Counted from the stretch's first letter, positions 18,295 through 28,042 are shown. The stretch is 64,000 nt of DNA from UBA11865 sp963749825 (GCA_963749825.1 CAVVOI010000020.1:1-64000), one strand, 5' to 3'. Program-made: numbers and translations. Notes: generated from the letters alone by a model not told the origin.

Positions 18295-18339
18295 GAACGG
18301 TAGGATTTTCACTTCGTCGAGGTGATAATCCTACCGTTC
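18295..18339 (-). terminator. Strong hairpin between anti-sigma-like and ABC genes
   Basis: A perfect 13-bp inverted repeat (gaacggtaggatt with aatcctaccgttc) encloses a 19-base loop that contains tcac and gtga, which could pair further. Read on the minus strand it is followed by TTTTG, consistent with an intrinsic terminator 25 bases after the anti-sigma-like gene. The unusually long stem would also fit a regulatory hairpin. Confidence 0.7.
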
Positions 18340-18363
18340 CAATTAATAAGCGTCAATTGGGAA

Positions 18364-19344
18364 TCAGCGCATCGAGTTGGCGGCCGCAACCAGGCTTTCA
18401 ACATCCGCGCCGGTGAGGACATAGACGGTGCCATCACGCTGCCAAAGCAGACCCGCGTTGCGGCCATCGATGCTGGTCAGCGCCAAACCGGACTCACCAT
18501 CGACCCTGACCTCATTGAATGTGGCCATATTATCGGGTATTGGCAAAAGAACCGTACTGGTCCAGTCAATACTCCTGGCGAGACGCCTGGCTTGCCCTTC
18601 TTCCATACCCAATACTTGTAAAAACACCTCGCCCAAAGCCGCAGCATCCACATCCTCAGGATACTCTATGAGTGGACTAGGCGACTGCATGAGGGCGATG
18701 CCATCGTTCCAATTCTGGAGGATGCTGGGGTATACCGTTACATCGACCGTGGCTCCCTCGAGACTATCAGGGATCAGTGCCGGATCGGCCCCGGCCGCGG
18801 ACATCAGCGCTCGGACATTAGCCACGTCGACCGTCAGACGTCCTTGGGCCCCGCCGGCATAGTACACACTGTCAGCAGCGCCGAGCTGGCCTGGGCTACG
18901 AGCCAACCAGCCGGCTAGAGCTTCCGCTTCGGCCAGGGAGTTGACAAATTCGGGTTCCGACGGCTCGTCGATCATTTCAATTTCGCCGGGATAAAGCCCC
19001 GACTCGGCCACTTCTTCCAGTATGGCCAGTTGCTGGGGTGATATCGAGATGGCCGCGAATTTCTGAACCCGGAACAAACCCAGGAAATCACTTGCGGCGG
19101 CGCGCACACCCGGGAAAGTGAAAGCAACGAGCAACAGCAATACCAGTAATATCGGTGCAAAAACATATTTCCGTTTAGATATCATCAAAAACCTCCAGAA
19201 ACTTGGCCGCTCTGACAACAAATCCATTTTTTGCCTGAGTTTGGCCAGCGCATGGGCTGCCGGCCGGGGAGCATCGGACGCGGACGGCGATAGCGTCGAT
19301 AAAGTGTCTAGCACATCCCGGATATTTTCCTCTTCTTGTGACAT
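18364..19344 (-). CDS. Membrane-anchored anti-sigma-like protein
   Basis: About 326 residues from ATG 19344, preferred because AAGGAAGAGAGAT sits directly upstream; an in-frame ATG at 19368 adds 8 residues. A cytoplasmic N-terminal region of ~55 residues is followed by one membrane helix (residues ~60-82, VFAPILLVLLLLVAF) and a large extracytoplasmic domain without cysteines. There is no ZAS zinc motif (HxxxCxxC). It follows the ECF sigma gene by 56 bases, which with the topology suggests an anti-sigma factor sensing an envelope signal. This is inference from position; the outer domain matches no family I know. Confidence 0.72.
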   Translation of the reverse strand: MSQEEENIRDVLDTLSTLSPSASDAPRPAAHALAKLRQKMDLLSERPSFWRFLMISKRKYVFAPILLVLLLLVAFTFPGVRAAASDFLGLFRVQKFAAISISPQQLAILEEVAESGLYPGEIEMIDEPSEPEFVNSLAEAEALAGWLARSPGQLGAADSVYYAGGAQGRLTVDVANVRALMSAAGADPALIPDSLEGATVDVTVYPSILQNWNDGIALMQSPSPLIEYPEDVDAAALGEVFLQVLGMEEGQARRLARSIDWTSTVLLPIPDNMATFNEVRVDGESGLALTSIDGRNAGLLWQRDGTVYVLTGADVESLVAAANSMR

Positions 19345-19400
19345 ATCTCTCTTCCTTTGCAGGGACATTGAGATCCGACCGGCTTGCCGGCCGAATTCTT

Positions 19401-19985
19401 TCAGCGGCGACCCTCTTGTTCCTTGTGATAAGCTTCTCGGAAATTATCGGCCGCCCGGCTAAGCAGCTTGCCGACCGAGCCTGGCGCGATATCGTTGACC
19501 TCGGCCAATTCGGCATAGCTCAATCCCATCTGGCGCAATAACAATAACCGGCTTTGCCGTTCAGGAAGCCGGAGCAGGGCTGCCCTCACTGCCGCTTCCG
19601 CCTCATTCCGGACAACGGCCTCAGCCGGATCGGAAGGGTCATCGGACATGTCTGGCAAAAGAATTCGGTTCCTTTGCCAGCGGCGATTGCGGCTGCGAAT
19701 GTGATTGTAAGCCATGTTGGTTGCCGCTCTGTATAGCCAGGCGCTGACATTGTGGTCCTTCCTACCATCCAAAGGTTGCTTGTACAATTTCAGGAATAAT
19801 TCCTGAGTGACATCTTCCGCCTCGGTCCGGTTTCCTAGCAGGCGAAAAAGCAGACCATAGATCCGATCATAATGACGGTAGAACAGGACCTCAAACGAGG
19901 CTTCATCGCCTTGACGCAATCGCTCTAATAGAATTGTGTCAGATAGGGTGGTCACCAATTTGCCTTCCGATGCATCATCCGACAT
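19401..19985 (-). CDS. ECF-type RNA polymerase sigma factor
   Basis: A 194-residue sigma-70 family factor with only regions 2 and 4. Region 2 is visible as LFYRHYDRIYGLLFRLLG then EAEDVTQELFLKLYK. Region 4 is RLPERQSRLLLLRQMGLSYAELAEV then GSVGKLLSRA, with its helix-turn-helix. The linker is short, as in ECF factors. The neighbouring membrane protein downstream is its likely anti-sigma partner, and the ABC exporter beyond is a possible regulon member. An upstream self-recognised promoter is not obvious in the 163-base gap to ruvA. Confidence 0.93.
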   Translation of the reverse strand: MSDDASEGKLVTTLSDTILLERLRQGDEASFEVLFYRHYDRIYGLLFRLLGNRTEAEDVTQELFLKLYKQPLDGRKDHNVSAWLYRAATNMAYNHIRSRNRRWQRNRILLPDMSDDPSDPAEAVVRNEAEAAVRAALLRLPERQSRLLLLRQMGLSYAELAEVNDIAPGSVGKLLSRAADNFREAYHKEQEGRR

Positions 19986-20148
19986 GGTTAATACACTCTT
20001 CTAAACACCGCCATCTGGTATTTTGTGACGCCAGGGAGGGATTTAGTCCGACGAACACATCAATTGAGCTCGCTTGAAGGCAGTACATCGCCAGCTTAAA
20101 CAAATCATCGATTAGGGAATCGGGATAGTTGACGAACCAGAGAGGTAA

Positions 20149-20730
20149 CTAAACCCGGTCAAGATACTGCAGAGCGAGTTGAACCCGCGCCTCCACACCG
20201 GTTACATCCCTGGGGATATTCTGCAACGCCATTTGTGACTCCACGATACTGAAACCGAGGCTGGTGAGGACATCGATGACATCGGCATCCACGTCGCTGA
20301 TGAAAGGCATGGCCCCAACTTCCGCTGTCAGGTCCAACTTGTCCCGCAAGTGAAACATGATCCGTTCGGATGTTTTTTTGCCGATGCCGGGGACACGTTG
20401 CAAAACGGCCGTTTCTTCGCGGGCGATAGCTCCCTTTAAAACGTCAGGGCTGAGAGTGGAGAGAATGGACAAACCGACCTTGGGCCCGACGCCATTTACA
20501 TCTAGCAATATTTCAAAGAGACGCAGGTCCTCTTCGCTGTCAAAGCCATAGAGGGATAATTCGGTTTCTTTGACCACGAGATGGGTAAACAAATTAAGGC
20601 TACGGCCGGTACCGCCTACCTTCTCTAGAACCGTTCGCGGCACGTATATTCGCAGACCAATTCCGCCCACTCCGAGCACGATGTGATCCTTGCCTATTTT
20701 GTGTATGATGCCGCTGACTGATGCTATCAT
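20149..20730 (-). CDS. ruvA: Holliday junction branch migration protein RuvA
   Basis: A 193-residue RuvA, near the usual ~200. The N-terminal OB fold begins MIASVSGIIHKIGKDHIVL; two helix-hairpin-helix motifs follow (VNGVGPKVGLSILS and VPGIGKKTSERI), and the C-terminal domain III (LTSLGFSIVESQMAL) binds RuvB. RuvA holds four-way DNA junctions in a planar form for the RuvB motor. Its start is 15 bases after the ruvC stop, so the genes are co-transcribed. ruvB is not adjacent downstream. Confidence 0.97.
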   Translation of the reverse strand: MIASVSGIIHKIGKDHIVLGVGGIGLRIYVPRTVLEKVGGTGRSLNLFTHLVVKETELSLYGFDSEEDLRLFEILLDVNGVGPKVGLSILSTLSPDVLKGAIAREETAVLQRVPGIGKKTSERIMFHLRDKLDLTAEVGAMPFISDVDADVIDVLTSLGFSIVESQMALQNIPRDVTGVEARVQLALQYLDRV

Positions 20731-20745
20731 CGTAAAAAGATTATC

Positions 20746-21243
20746 CTATTCGTCGTCGTATAACATTTCATATCGCCTGTGTTGGAAGTGAGTAAGAGCG
20801 ACCGCCAGGCCATCGGCCGCATCATCGGGCTTGGGTATTTCTTCTAAATCTAGCAGGTTTTGAACCATATACTGAACTTGCTGTTTGCTGGCATTGCCAT
20901 AGCCCGAGACAGCTTCTTTGATCTTCGGCGGCGAATATTCGGCGATGGGAATCTCGGCATTTGCCAGGGCCAATAGCAAGACACCCCGGGCTTGGCCCAC
21001 GCTAATGGCCGTGGTGATATTGCGGCCGAAATACAACTCCTCGACGGCCGCCGCGTCAGGTTTAAATTGGTTCAACAATTCATTTAGCTGTTCGTAAATG
21101 ATTTGTAAGCGGCGGGCCGAATCGCCATCTTTAGGCTCAGTGCGGATGACGCCGTAAACAACGACGCTAACCCGACCTTCTGACTCCTCGACGATGCCAT
21201 AACCCACCGTGGCCGTGCCCGGGTCCAGTCCCAAGATACGCAT
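20746..21243 (-). CDS. ruvC: Holliday junction resolvase RuvC
   Basis: A 165-residue crossover-junction endonuclease of normal length. The acidic active site can be placed: Asp in GLDPGTATVGYG near residue 7, Glu in AVEELYFGRN, and Asp in DDAADGLAVALTH at the C-terminal side. RuvC cuts Holliday junctions symmetrically during recombinational repair, working with RuvAB. It sits between yebC (9 bases upstream) and ruvA (15 bases downstream), the common yebC-ruvC-ruvA arrangement. Confidence 0.97.
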   Translation of the reverse strand: MRILGLDPGTATVGYGIVEESEGRVSVVVYGVIRTEPKDGDSARRLQIIYEQLNELLNQFKPDAAAVEELYFGRNITTAISVGQARGVLLLALANAEIPIAEYSPPKIKEAVSGYGNASKQQVQYMVQNLLDLEEIPKPDDAADGLAVALTHFQHRRYEMLYDDE

Positions 21244-21252
21244 CAGTAAAAT

Positions 21253-22002
21253 TCAGGCCGCTTCTAAAGCCGCGATAGTTTCGTCGCTGATATCTAGGGC
21301 TGAGTAGACGTTTTGCACATCGTCTAAATCTTCCAAGGTTTCGACGAGTCTCATGACCTGGAGGGCATCGCCGGTATCTAACTGGATGGGAATGTTGGGA
21401 TCGTAAAGTGTGCTGACCTCGGTTAACTCGAAACCGGCCTCGAGCAAAGCGGTTCGGACAACATGCAAGTCATCCAGTTCAGTATAAATCTCGGCCACGT
21501 CATCTTCAAAATCGACGTCATCGGCCCCGGCATCGGCCGCGATCAAAAATACCTCATCCTGGTCAAAATCAGCTGTAATATTGATGTAGCCCTTACGGGT
21601 AAATTGCCAGGCGACGGCCCCTAGTTCGGCAAGATTTCCACCCTGTTTATTGAATACATGCCGCACTTCGGCCACGGCGCGATTTCGATTGTCGGTGACC
21701 ACTTCTATGAGGACGCCAACGCCATGGGGCGCATAGCCTTCGTAGAGAATTTCTTCGAGTTCGCCGCCATCCAATTCGCCCGTACCTCGCTTAATAGCCC
21801 GTTCAATATTGTCTTTGGGCATATTAGCTATTTTGGCCTTTTCAATTGCCAGCCTTAAACGGACGTTCATCTCCACATCGCCGCCGCCTTCTCGCGCCGC
21901 AACCGTTAACTCCTTGGTCAGACGGGTGAAGATCTTGCCGCGCTTGGCATCTGTGGCCGCTTTTTTGTGTTTAATGGTGGACCATTTTGAATGTCCAGAC
22001 AT
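21253..22002 (-). CDS. yebC: YebC/PmpR-family protein
   Basis: A 249-residue protein with the family opening SGHSKWSTIKHKKAATDAKR and the conserved NMPKDNIERAIKRGTGE and YEGYAPHGVGVLIEVVTDNRNR blocks, at the usual length. Family members were first described as DNA-binding regulators, and more recently some have been assigned a role in translation of difficult sequences; which applies here is not shown. It is the first gene of the yebC-ruvC-ruvA unit. Confidence 0.95.
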   Translation of the reverse strand: MSGHSKWSTIKHKKAATDAKRGKIFTRLTKELTVAAREGGGDVEMNVRLRLAIEKAKIANMPKDNIERAIKRGTGELDGGELEEILYEGYAPHGVGVLIEVVTDNRNRAVAEVRHVFNKQGGNLAELGAVAWQFTRKGYINITADFDQDEVFLIAADAGADDVDFEDDVAEIYTELDDLHVVRTALLEAGFELTEVSTLYDPNIPIQLDTGDALQVMRLVETLEDLDDVQNVYSALDISDETIAALEAA

Positions 22003-22208
22003 TTGATACTCTCCAAAAATCCAATATTTCCTAGATCTATATTATAACTCCCCAACATGAGCCACGTCTCTCTCCTAAAATTCTCGGAGACAGGCGTTTG
22101 CCTGATTTCATTATACTCCAAATGGAAAGAGACATATAGCGAACACTCGATTCAATCTTAACCAAAGCAAACAACCAAACAGGCAGCGGTCTTCGCTTTA
22201 ACCAACTC

Positions 22209-22832
22209 TTATTTCGCTAATTGCAGCAATATACGCAAGCCTAATCCCAAGACGATGAAGTTGCCAATCAGGCTGGCATATAGCTGGAAGCGAGGAGATA
22301 AGAAACGCCTGGCTGATGCCCCTGCTCCGGCAAGCAATGTTTGCCACGATAAAGAAGCCAACCCAGCTCCAATGACGAACAAGATGGGATCGGCCGATGA
22401 GCGCATCATTTCAGGATCCCAACTCAGGACCAGGGCGGTAAAATAAACAATGGTGAGAGGATTCAGCAAGGTTAGGCCGAAAAACTGTCCGTAAGTGCGG
22501 AGATGACCAGCCTGATCAGTGCTATTGGAATCATCAAGCACATGATCTCGCCGCTGCCAGGTACGCCAGATGCCATAGGCTCCTAAGAGTATTAATACGA
22601 CCGCACTGACTAGGCGCAGAGTTGTGGAATAGGGTAATAGGATCGCGGCCAAAGTCGCACCGGCCAGGACAGCGATTAGTGCGTAGATAAAGTCGACCGT
22701 GGCCGCGCCTGCACCGGCCATAGAGCCGTAACTGAAACCCCGTCGTAAGCTGACATCAATGATCAAGATGGCGATGGCGCCAACCGGTATAGCGATTCCG
22801 TAGCCTGCTAAGACGCCTTCCCAAAAAGCCAT
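22209..22832 (-). CDS. LysE-family exporter
   Basis: A 207-residue membrane protein with six hydrophobic segments and the LysE/RhtB landmarks: GYGIAIPVGAIAILIIDVSLRRGFSYG at the N-terminus, a cytoplasmic hydrophilic loop at residues ~92-110, then FFGLTLLNPLTIVYF. Members export amino acids or related small solutes; the substrate is not predictable. It stands alone between the yebC operon and the lacI-type regulator, which is divergent from it. Confidence 0.88.
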   Translation of the reverse strand: MAFWEGVLAGYGIAIPVGAIAILIIDVSLRRGFSYGSMAGAGAATVDFIYALIAVLAGATLAAILLPYSTTLRLVSAVVLILLGAYGIWRTWQRRDHVLDDSNSTDQAGHLRTYGQFFGLTLLNPLTIVYFTALVLSWDPEMMRSSADPILFVIGAGLASLSWQTLLAGAGASARRFLSPRFQLYASLIGNFIVLGLGLRILLQLAK

Positions 22833-22889
22833 AGACGTAATTCTAGCGCCTATTTCAAAAATTCAACGTTTGCTTTTCCAACAAGACAC

Positions 22890-22933
22890 TTGATCTATTG
22901 TTTGTAATCTGCTAGAATGTAACCGGTTACATT
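22890..22933 (+). promoter_or_regulatory. Promoter and LacI-type operator of the regulator gene
   Basis: TTGATC (22890-22895) and TAGAAT (22913-22918) are spaced by exactly 17 bases. A perfect 18-bp palindrome (aatgtaaccggttacatt, 22916-22933) with the central CG typical of LacI-family operators overlaps the -10 and start region, predicting autorepression. A second site sharing 13 identical bases lies at 24040-24052. Confidence 0.8.
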
Positions 22934-22979
22934 TATAATATTGTGGTGATTTGCTGATTGCTTAAGGAAGAGAAGAGTC

Positions 22980-23987
22980 TTGTCACCCACCACTATCCGC
23001 GACGTTGCCAAAGCTGCCAACGTGAGCATAGCGACAGTTTCCCGAGTCCTTAACGATAGCCCGGCCGTCCGACCGGCTACAAGGGAAAAGGTCGAAGTAG
23101 TTATGGCGGAACTGGATTACCTTCCCAATCTCACTGCCCGGCGCTTATCCCTCGGCCGTACACTAACGATTGGTATCGCGCTACCCTTCCTAACACTGCC
23201 CTCCTTCGTCGAGCGCCTAAGAGGCGTTCAATATGTGCTAACAGAGAGCGAGTACGATTTGGCTCTTTTCAGCGCCGAAACGCCAAACCGAATTGAAAGT
23301 TGCCTGGCAAACCTATTTGGCCGGGCCCGGGTCGACGGCGCAATCATCGTATCGTTTCAATTAAACCAAGACCAAAAAAACCAATTCCTTCAAAGTGATA
23401 TTCCGGTCGTCGTGGTTGATTCCTGGCAACCAGAGTTAAACAGAGTAATCGTCGACGATGTTGAAGGCGGTCGCCTGGCTACAAATCATCTGCTCGAACT
23501 TGGCCATCGTCGCATCGCCTTCTTGAGTGACTACCTGGAGAACCCTTTCAATTTCGTATCGATGCAGTATCGATTTGACGGTTATCGACAAGCGCTTTCA
23601 GGAGCTGGTATCGAGTTTAACCCGGACTATCAAAAAGAAGGCGCCCTGGGAGGACGGGAGGCTTACCAAAAGGCCGTTTCCTTGCTGACTTTACCTGAGC
23701 GGCCGACGGCGATCTTTGCTGCGAGCGATACCCACGCCATCGGCGTCTTGAAAGCGGCTCACGATCTAGGAATCAAAGTGCCTGAAGATTTATCCGTCAT
23801 CGGCTACGACGACATTCGTGACGCCGAGTATTTACACCTGACAACCATCCGGCAGCATCTCTTTGAAATGGGTGTGGAAGGCGCTAACATGCTGCTTAAT
23901 GAGCTAAAGGAGCCCGCTGACGAACCACTTGAAGTCTGTTTACCAACTCAATTAGTCGTGAGAGGAACGACAACTCCGCCTAAATAA
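22980..23987 (+). CDS. LacI-family transcriptional regulator
   Basis: A 335-residue regulator of normal length. The N-terminal helix-turn-helix is TTIRDVAKAANVSIATVSRV with the hinge region to ~residue 60, followed by a periplasmic-binding-protein-like sugar domain (GIALPFLTLPSF, TNHLLELGHRRIAFLSD, TAIFAASDTHAIGVLKAA, VIGYDDI). A TTG start is used, preceded by AAGGAAGAGAAG. Two matching operators, at its own promoter and upstream of the substrate-binding protein gene, make it the probable sugar-responsive repressor of the 24.2-33.4 kb operon. By context the inducer would be a fructoside or its phosphate. Confidence 0.94.
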   Translation: MSPTTIRDVAKAANVSIATVSRVLNDSPAVRPATREKVEVVMAELDYLPNLTARRLSLGRTLTIGIALPFLTLPSFVERLRGVQYVLTESEYDLALFSAETPNRIESCLANLFGRARVDGAIIVSFQLNQDQKNQFLQSDIPVVVVDSWQPELNRVIVDDVEGGRLATNHLLELGHRRIAFLSDYLENPFNFVSMQYRFDGYRQALSGAGIEFNPDYQKEGALGGREAYQKAVSLLTLPERPTAIFAASDTHAIGVLKAAHDLGIKVPEDLSVIGYDDIRDAEYLHLTTIRQHLFEMGVEGANMLLNELKEPADEPLEVCLPTQLVVRGTTTPPK

Positions 23988-24030
23988 GCGGCGCGCTTAT
24001 GCAGATTTATGTTAAGTATATCAAATTCTT

Positions 24031-24056
24031 TTGACAATTATGTAACCGGTTATGAT
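24031..24056 (+). promoter_or_regulatory. LacI-type operator upstream of the sugar ABC operon
   Basis: atgtaaccggtta at 24040-24052 repeats 13 bases of the regulator's own operator. It is immediately preceded by a consensus TTGACA (24031-24036), and TATGAT follows at 24051-24056, so bound repressor would cover the promoter. The spacing between these hexamers is short (14), so the true -10 is uncertain. Confidence 0.7.
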
Positions 24057-24192
24057 CGGTACCCTGTGGAGGTGATTATTAAGAAAATGTTGATATTCAA
24101 TTATCAGGTAATCGAAGTTTGTTATCGAAGAAGAGAACACACTCTTCACATTGGAAAGCTTCATCAATATTGTTTTGAGAAAGGAGCGAGAA

Positions 24193-25572
24193 ATGAAAAC
24201 CCAACGTAAATGGTGGATGGTTATTGCTGGCCTGATCGTATTATCACTGCTGCTTGTGTCCTGCGGCGGAGATGCAGAGCCAACAGAGGAACCCACCGCC
24301 GAAGAACCAGCACAGGAGCCAGCAGAAGAACCAGCTGAAGAACCAGCCGAAGAACCCATGGCCGAGGGCACGGCATTAACCATGTGGTATCATGGCGCCG
24401 GTAATCCGGAGGAGCGGGAGGTCATTCTTCAGATCATCGACGACTTCAACGCCTCCCAGGATGAGTATGTGGTCGAGATAGAGGAGTTTCCGCAGGCTAC
24501 TTACAACGAATCCATCGTTGCCGCTGCTCTGGCGGGTGATCTGCCCGACATCATCGACATGGACGGCCCGGTGATGCCCAACTGGGCTTGGGCCGGCTAT
24601 GTCCAGCCCCTGGATCTGCCTTCGGGCGCGCTCGACGGCTACCTGCCCGGCGCCATAGGCGAATGGGATGGCGAAGTCTACTCCGTCGGCTTGTGGGATG
24701 CTGCTAAAGCCGTGTATGCTCGCCGGTCAGTGCTCGAGGACAACGGCATCCGCATTCCCACCCTTGACGAACCCTGGACGGGCGAAGAGTTCGACGCCGC
24801 TCTGGAGACACTGCAAGCGACCGGCGACTTTGAATTCGCCTTTGACCCGGGGATGGCCTGGACGGGTGAGTGGTATCCCTATGCCTTCTCACCCTTCCTG
24901 CAGAGCTTTGGCGGCGACATCATCGACCGTTCGACCATGCTGACGGCTGAAGGCGTCCTCAATGGCGACGAAGCCATTGCCTTCGGTGAATGGTGGCAGA
25001 GCCTCTTTGAACGGGGCTTGGCTCCTGGCACATCCCAGGATAGCGCCGACCGCGATACCGGCTTCATCGACGGCAAATATGCTTTGCAGTGGAATGGTAA
25101 CTGGGCGTCCGTCGCCGCACTCGAAGCGTTTGGCGATGACTTGCTCATTCTTGCCTGCGCCCGATTTCGGCAACGGTCCAAAAATCGGTGCAGGCTCCTG
25201 GCAGTTTGGTATTTCAGCCGACAGCGAACATCCCGATGGGGCCAATGCCTTCATCGAGTTCGCTCTCCAGCCCAAGTACTCGGCAGCATTTTCCGATGTT
25301 CTTGGATTGGCGCCAACGACACTAGAAGCGGCGGCTATGACTGAGAGCTATGCTCCGGGTGGACCGCTGGCGGTGTTCTTCGATCTCGAGCCAAGCGCAA
25401 GCCTTGATCCGTCCTCGTCGACGCCGGCTCATCTGATCGGCCGCCCTGACCTTTGAGAAGGCCATGGCCGACATTGCCAATGGGGCTGACGTCGTCGATG
25501 CTCTGGATGCGGCCGTCGACGAGATTGATGCCGACATTGAAGCCAACGACGGCTACGGTTTCACCGGCGAGG
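24193..25572 (+). pseudogene. Sugar ABC transporter substrate-binding lipoprotein, copy 1 (frameshifted)
   Basis: It starts at ATG 24193 after AAAGGAGCGAG. A signal peptide ends in the lipobox LLLVSC, followed by a charged linker of PAEE repeats and then an extracellular solute-binding domain (family 1-like: TMWYHGAGNPEEREVILQIIDDF, FIDGKYALQWNGNW). About 320 codons are intact. Near 25146 an extra base shifts the frame; the domain continues in the next frame (LPAPDFGNGPKIGAGSW) to ~25388 and is disrupted again before the end (KAMADIANGADVVDALDAA). The protein would capture the island's sugar at the cell surface for the two permeases downstream. There is no stop before the second copy, so the intact ancestor may have been a fused tandem protein. 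Confidence 0.85.
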
Positions 25573-26805
25573 CGGTTGCTCCGGGCCGAAGAACCGATGG
25601 CCGAGGGCACGGCATTAACCATGTGGTACCATGGCGCTGGCAATCCGGAGGAGCGGGAGCGTCATTCTTCAAATCATCGACGACTTCAACGCCTCCCAGG
25701 ATGAGTATGTGGTCGAGATAGAGGAGTTTCCGCAGGCTACTTACAACGAATCCATCGTCGCCGCTGCCCTGGCGGGTGATCTGCCCGACATCATCGACAT
25801 GGACGGCCCGGTGATGCCGCAACTGGGCTTGGGCCGGCTATGTCCAGCCCCTGGATCTGCCTTCGGGCGCGCTCGACGGCTACCTGCCCGGCGCCATAGG
25901 CGAATGGGATGGCGAAGTCTACTCCGTCGGCCTGTGGGATGCTGCTAAAGCCGTGTATGCTCGCCGGTCAGGCTGCTCGAGGACAACGGCATCCGCATTC
26001 CCACCCTTGACGAACCCTGGACGGGCGAAGAGTTCGACGCCGCTCTGGAGACGCTGCAAGCGACCGGCGACTTTGAATTCGCCTTTGACCCGGGGATGGC
26101 CTGGACGGGTGAGTGGTATCCCTATGCCTTCTCACCCTTCCTGCAGAGCTTTGGCGGCGACATCATCGACCGTTCGACCATGCTGACGGCTGAGGCGTCC
26201 TCAATGGTGACTGAAGCCATTGCCTTCGGCGAATGGTGGCAGAGCCTCTTTGAACGGGGCCTGGCTCCTGGACATCCCAGGATAGCGCCGACCGCGATAC
26301 CGGCTTCATCGATGGCAAATATGCTTTGCAGTGGAATGGTAACTGGGCGTCCGTCGCTGCACTCGAAGCGTTTGGCGATGACTTGCTATTCTTGCCGGCG
26401 CCGATTTCGGCAACGGTCCAAAATCGGTGCAGGCTCCTGCAGTTTCGGTATTTCAGCCGACAGCGAACATCCCGATGGGGCCAATGCCTTCATCGAGTTC
26501 GCCATCCAGCCGAAGTACTCGGCAGCATTTTCCGATGTTCTTGGATTGGCGCCAACGACACTGGAAGCGGCGGCTATGACTGAGAGCTATGCTCCGGGTG
26601 GACCGCTGGCGGTGTTCTTCGATCGAGCCAAGCGCAAGCCTTGATTCGTCCTCCGACGCCGGCTTATCTATCGGCCGCCCTGACCTTTGAGAAGGCCATG
26701 GCCGACATTGCCAATGGGGCTGACGTCATCGATGCCCTGGATGCTGCGGTCGACGAAATTGATGCCGACATTGAAGCCAATAACGGCTACGGATTCGGCA
26801 ACTAA
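24346..26805 (+). repeat. Tandem duplication of the binding-protein gene (period ~1239 bp)
   Basis: From 24346 and from 25585 the sequence repeats over ~1.2 kb with high identity, beginning gccgaagaacc-atggccgagg. The copies differ by scattered base substitutions, many at third positions, and by numerous single-base indels. Confidence 0.92.
25585..26805 (+). pseudogene. Sugar-binding protein, copy 2 (no signal peptide, many indels)
   Basis: This is a second copy of the solute-binding domain, starting in the linker (AEEPMAEGTALTMWYHG) and ending DIEANNGYGFGN at TAA 26805. It has no start codon region, ribosome site or lipobox of its own. At least six indels relative to copy 1 break it, for example near 25655, 25818, 25972, 26195, 26272 and 26620. 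Substitutions between copies are mainly silent, so the copies evolved for a time under constraint or are recent. It ends 98 bases before the first permease. As written it cannot make a functional protein. Confidence 0.82.
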
Positions 26806-26903
26806 TTAACTGGACCGATGCAGGTTGAACGCCTGTATCTAACTGGGCTGTGGACGGAATTTCCGTCCACAGCCTACTCCCTCTGCGACAGGAGGTAAGT
26901 CCA

Positions 26904-28042
26904 ATGACGACAACTACCACCAAGGGCGAGGCCGACCCGGCACAAAAACAACCGCGGCCTGGGTTAACAGACCGGCGACAGGAAAGTTTAGTTGGTTGGC
27001 TGATGGCTACTCCGGCCTTGCTATTAATTCTCGCATTCCTGATCGTTCCCTTCTTTATGGCTTTTTATCTGGCTTTCACCAACCAGCGGCTGATCTCACC
27101 GAATCCCAACAGAGTGGGTTGGAACGCGCAACTTCGCCCGGCTGCTCAGGATCAATACCCTAGCCCTCGATCCCATCGTCGACGAAACGACCGGCGAGCC
27201 TGTGCTCGACGAGGAAGGCAACCTCACCTATCCTCGAGTTCGAGAGTTTACGCGAAACAATCCAGAATACCCCGAACTCGACGGCCTTCAAGAGTGGTTG
27301 TCAAGGGATTTTGGAAACACCCGGTGGATTTTGTTATCCGGTGATACCGTGTTTATGAAATCTCTCGTCAGACTACCTTCATCTTTGCGCTCGTCGTTGT
27401 CCCTGGTGCAAGCTGGATTGGGGCTGTTTTTGGCCTACTGGTGAACCAGCGCATCCGCGGAGTCAATCTCTTTCGCACAATCTACTTCGTCCCGGTCGTT
27501 GTCTCGATGGTCGTTGTTGGCCTGCTCTGGAGGTTCATCTACGATGGACAAAACGGCCTGACTCAACAATATCCTGGCATTTATTACCTTTTGGTAACTT
27601 CGAGCCAATCGATTGGCTTGGAAATACGGCAACGGCTTTGCCATCGATCATCGGTGTGTCGATCTGGCAGGGTGTTGGTTTTCACATGATTATCTGGCTT
27701 GCTGGGCTACAGACCATTCCCGGCGTCCTTTACGAAGCTGCCGACGTCGAAGGTGCGGGCACCTGGCAAAAATTCAGATATGTCACCTGGCCAGGCCTTC
27801 GACCCACAGCAATCTTCGTACTGGTCACGATTACTATCGCTGCATTTTCACTATTTACGCAAATCGACGTGATGACCAGAGGTGGCCCTCTGGATTCGAC
27901 AACGACGGTCATCTTTCAGATGGTCCAGAGAGGATACGAGAAACAAGATATTGCCGGTGGATCGGCAATCACCGTCATCTTTTTCATCATGGTATTGATC
28001 GTGGCCTTTGTACAGCGCTTCATAACGAGGGAGAGAGACTAA
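26904..28042 (+). pseudogene. Sugar ABC transporter permease (MalF-like), frameshifted
   Basis: ATG 26904 follows AGGAGGTAAGTCCA. The first membrane helix (ATPALLLILAFLIVPFFMAF) is in frame. The reading then moves through other frames: EEGNLTYPRVREF near 27210, INLFRTIYFVPVVVSMVVVGLLW-like sequence from 27441, and finally SIIGVSIWQGVGFHMIIWLAG to the stop at 28042. The EAA loop is visible (EAADVEGAGTWQKFRYVTWPG). Joined, this is a typical ~300-residue MalF-type subunit with an extended loop after helix 1. At least three indels are needed. It would form the membrane channel with the 28042 gene; no ATPase gene is in the island, so a shared MsmK-like ATPase is likely. Confidence 0.85.

Noticed and set aside
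24290..24362. Short tandem repeat that could suggest a CRISPR-like or regulatory array
   Set aside because: It is the coding sequence of the Pro-Ala-Glu-Glu linker of the lipoprotein, a normal spacer after a lipobox.
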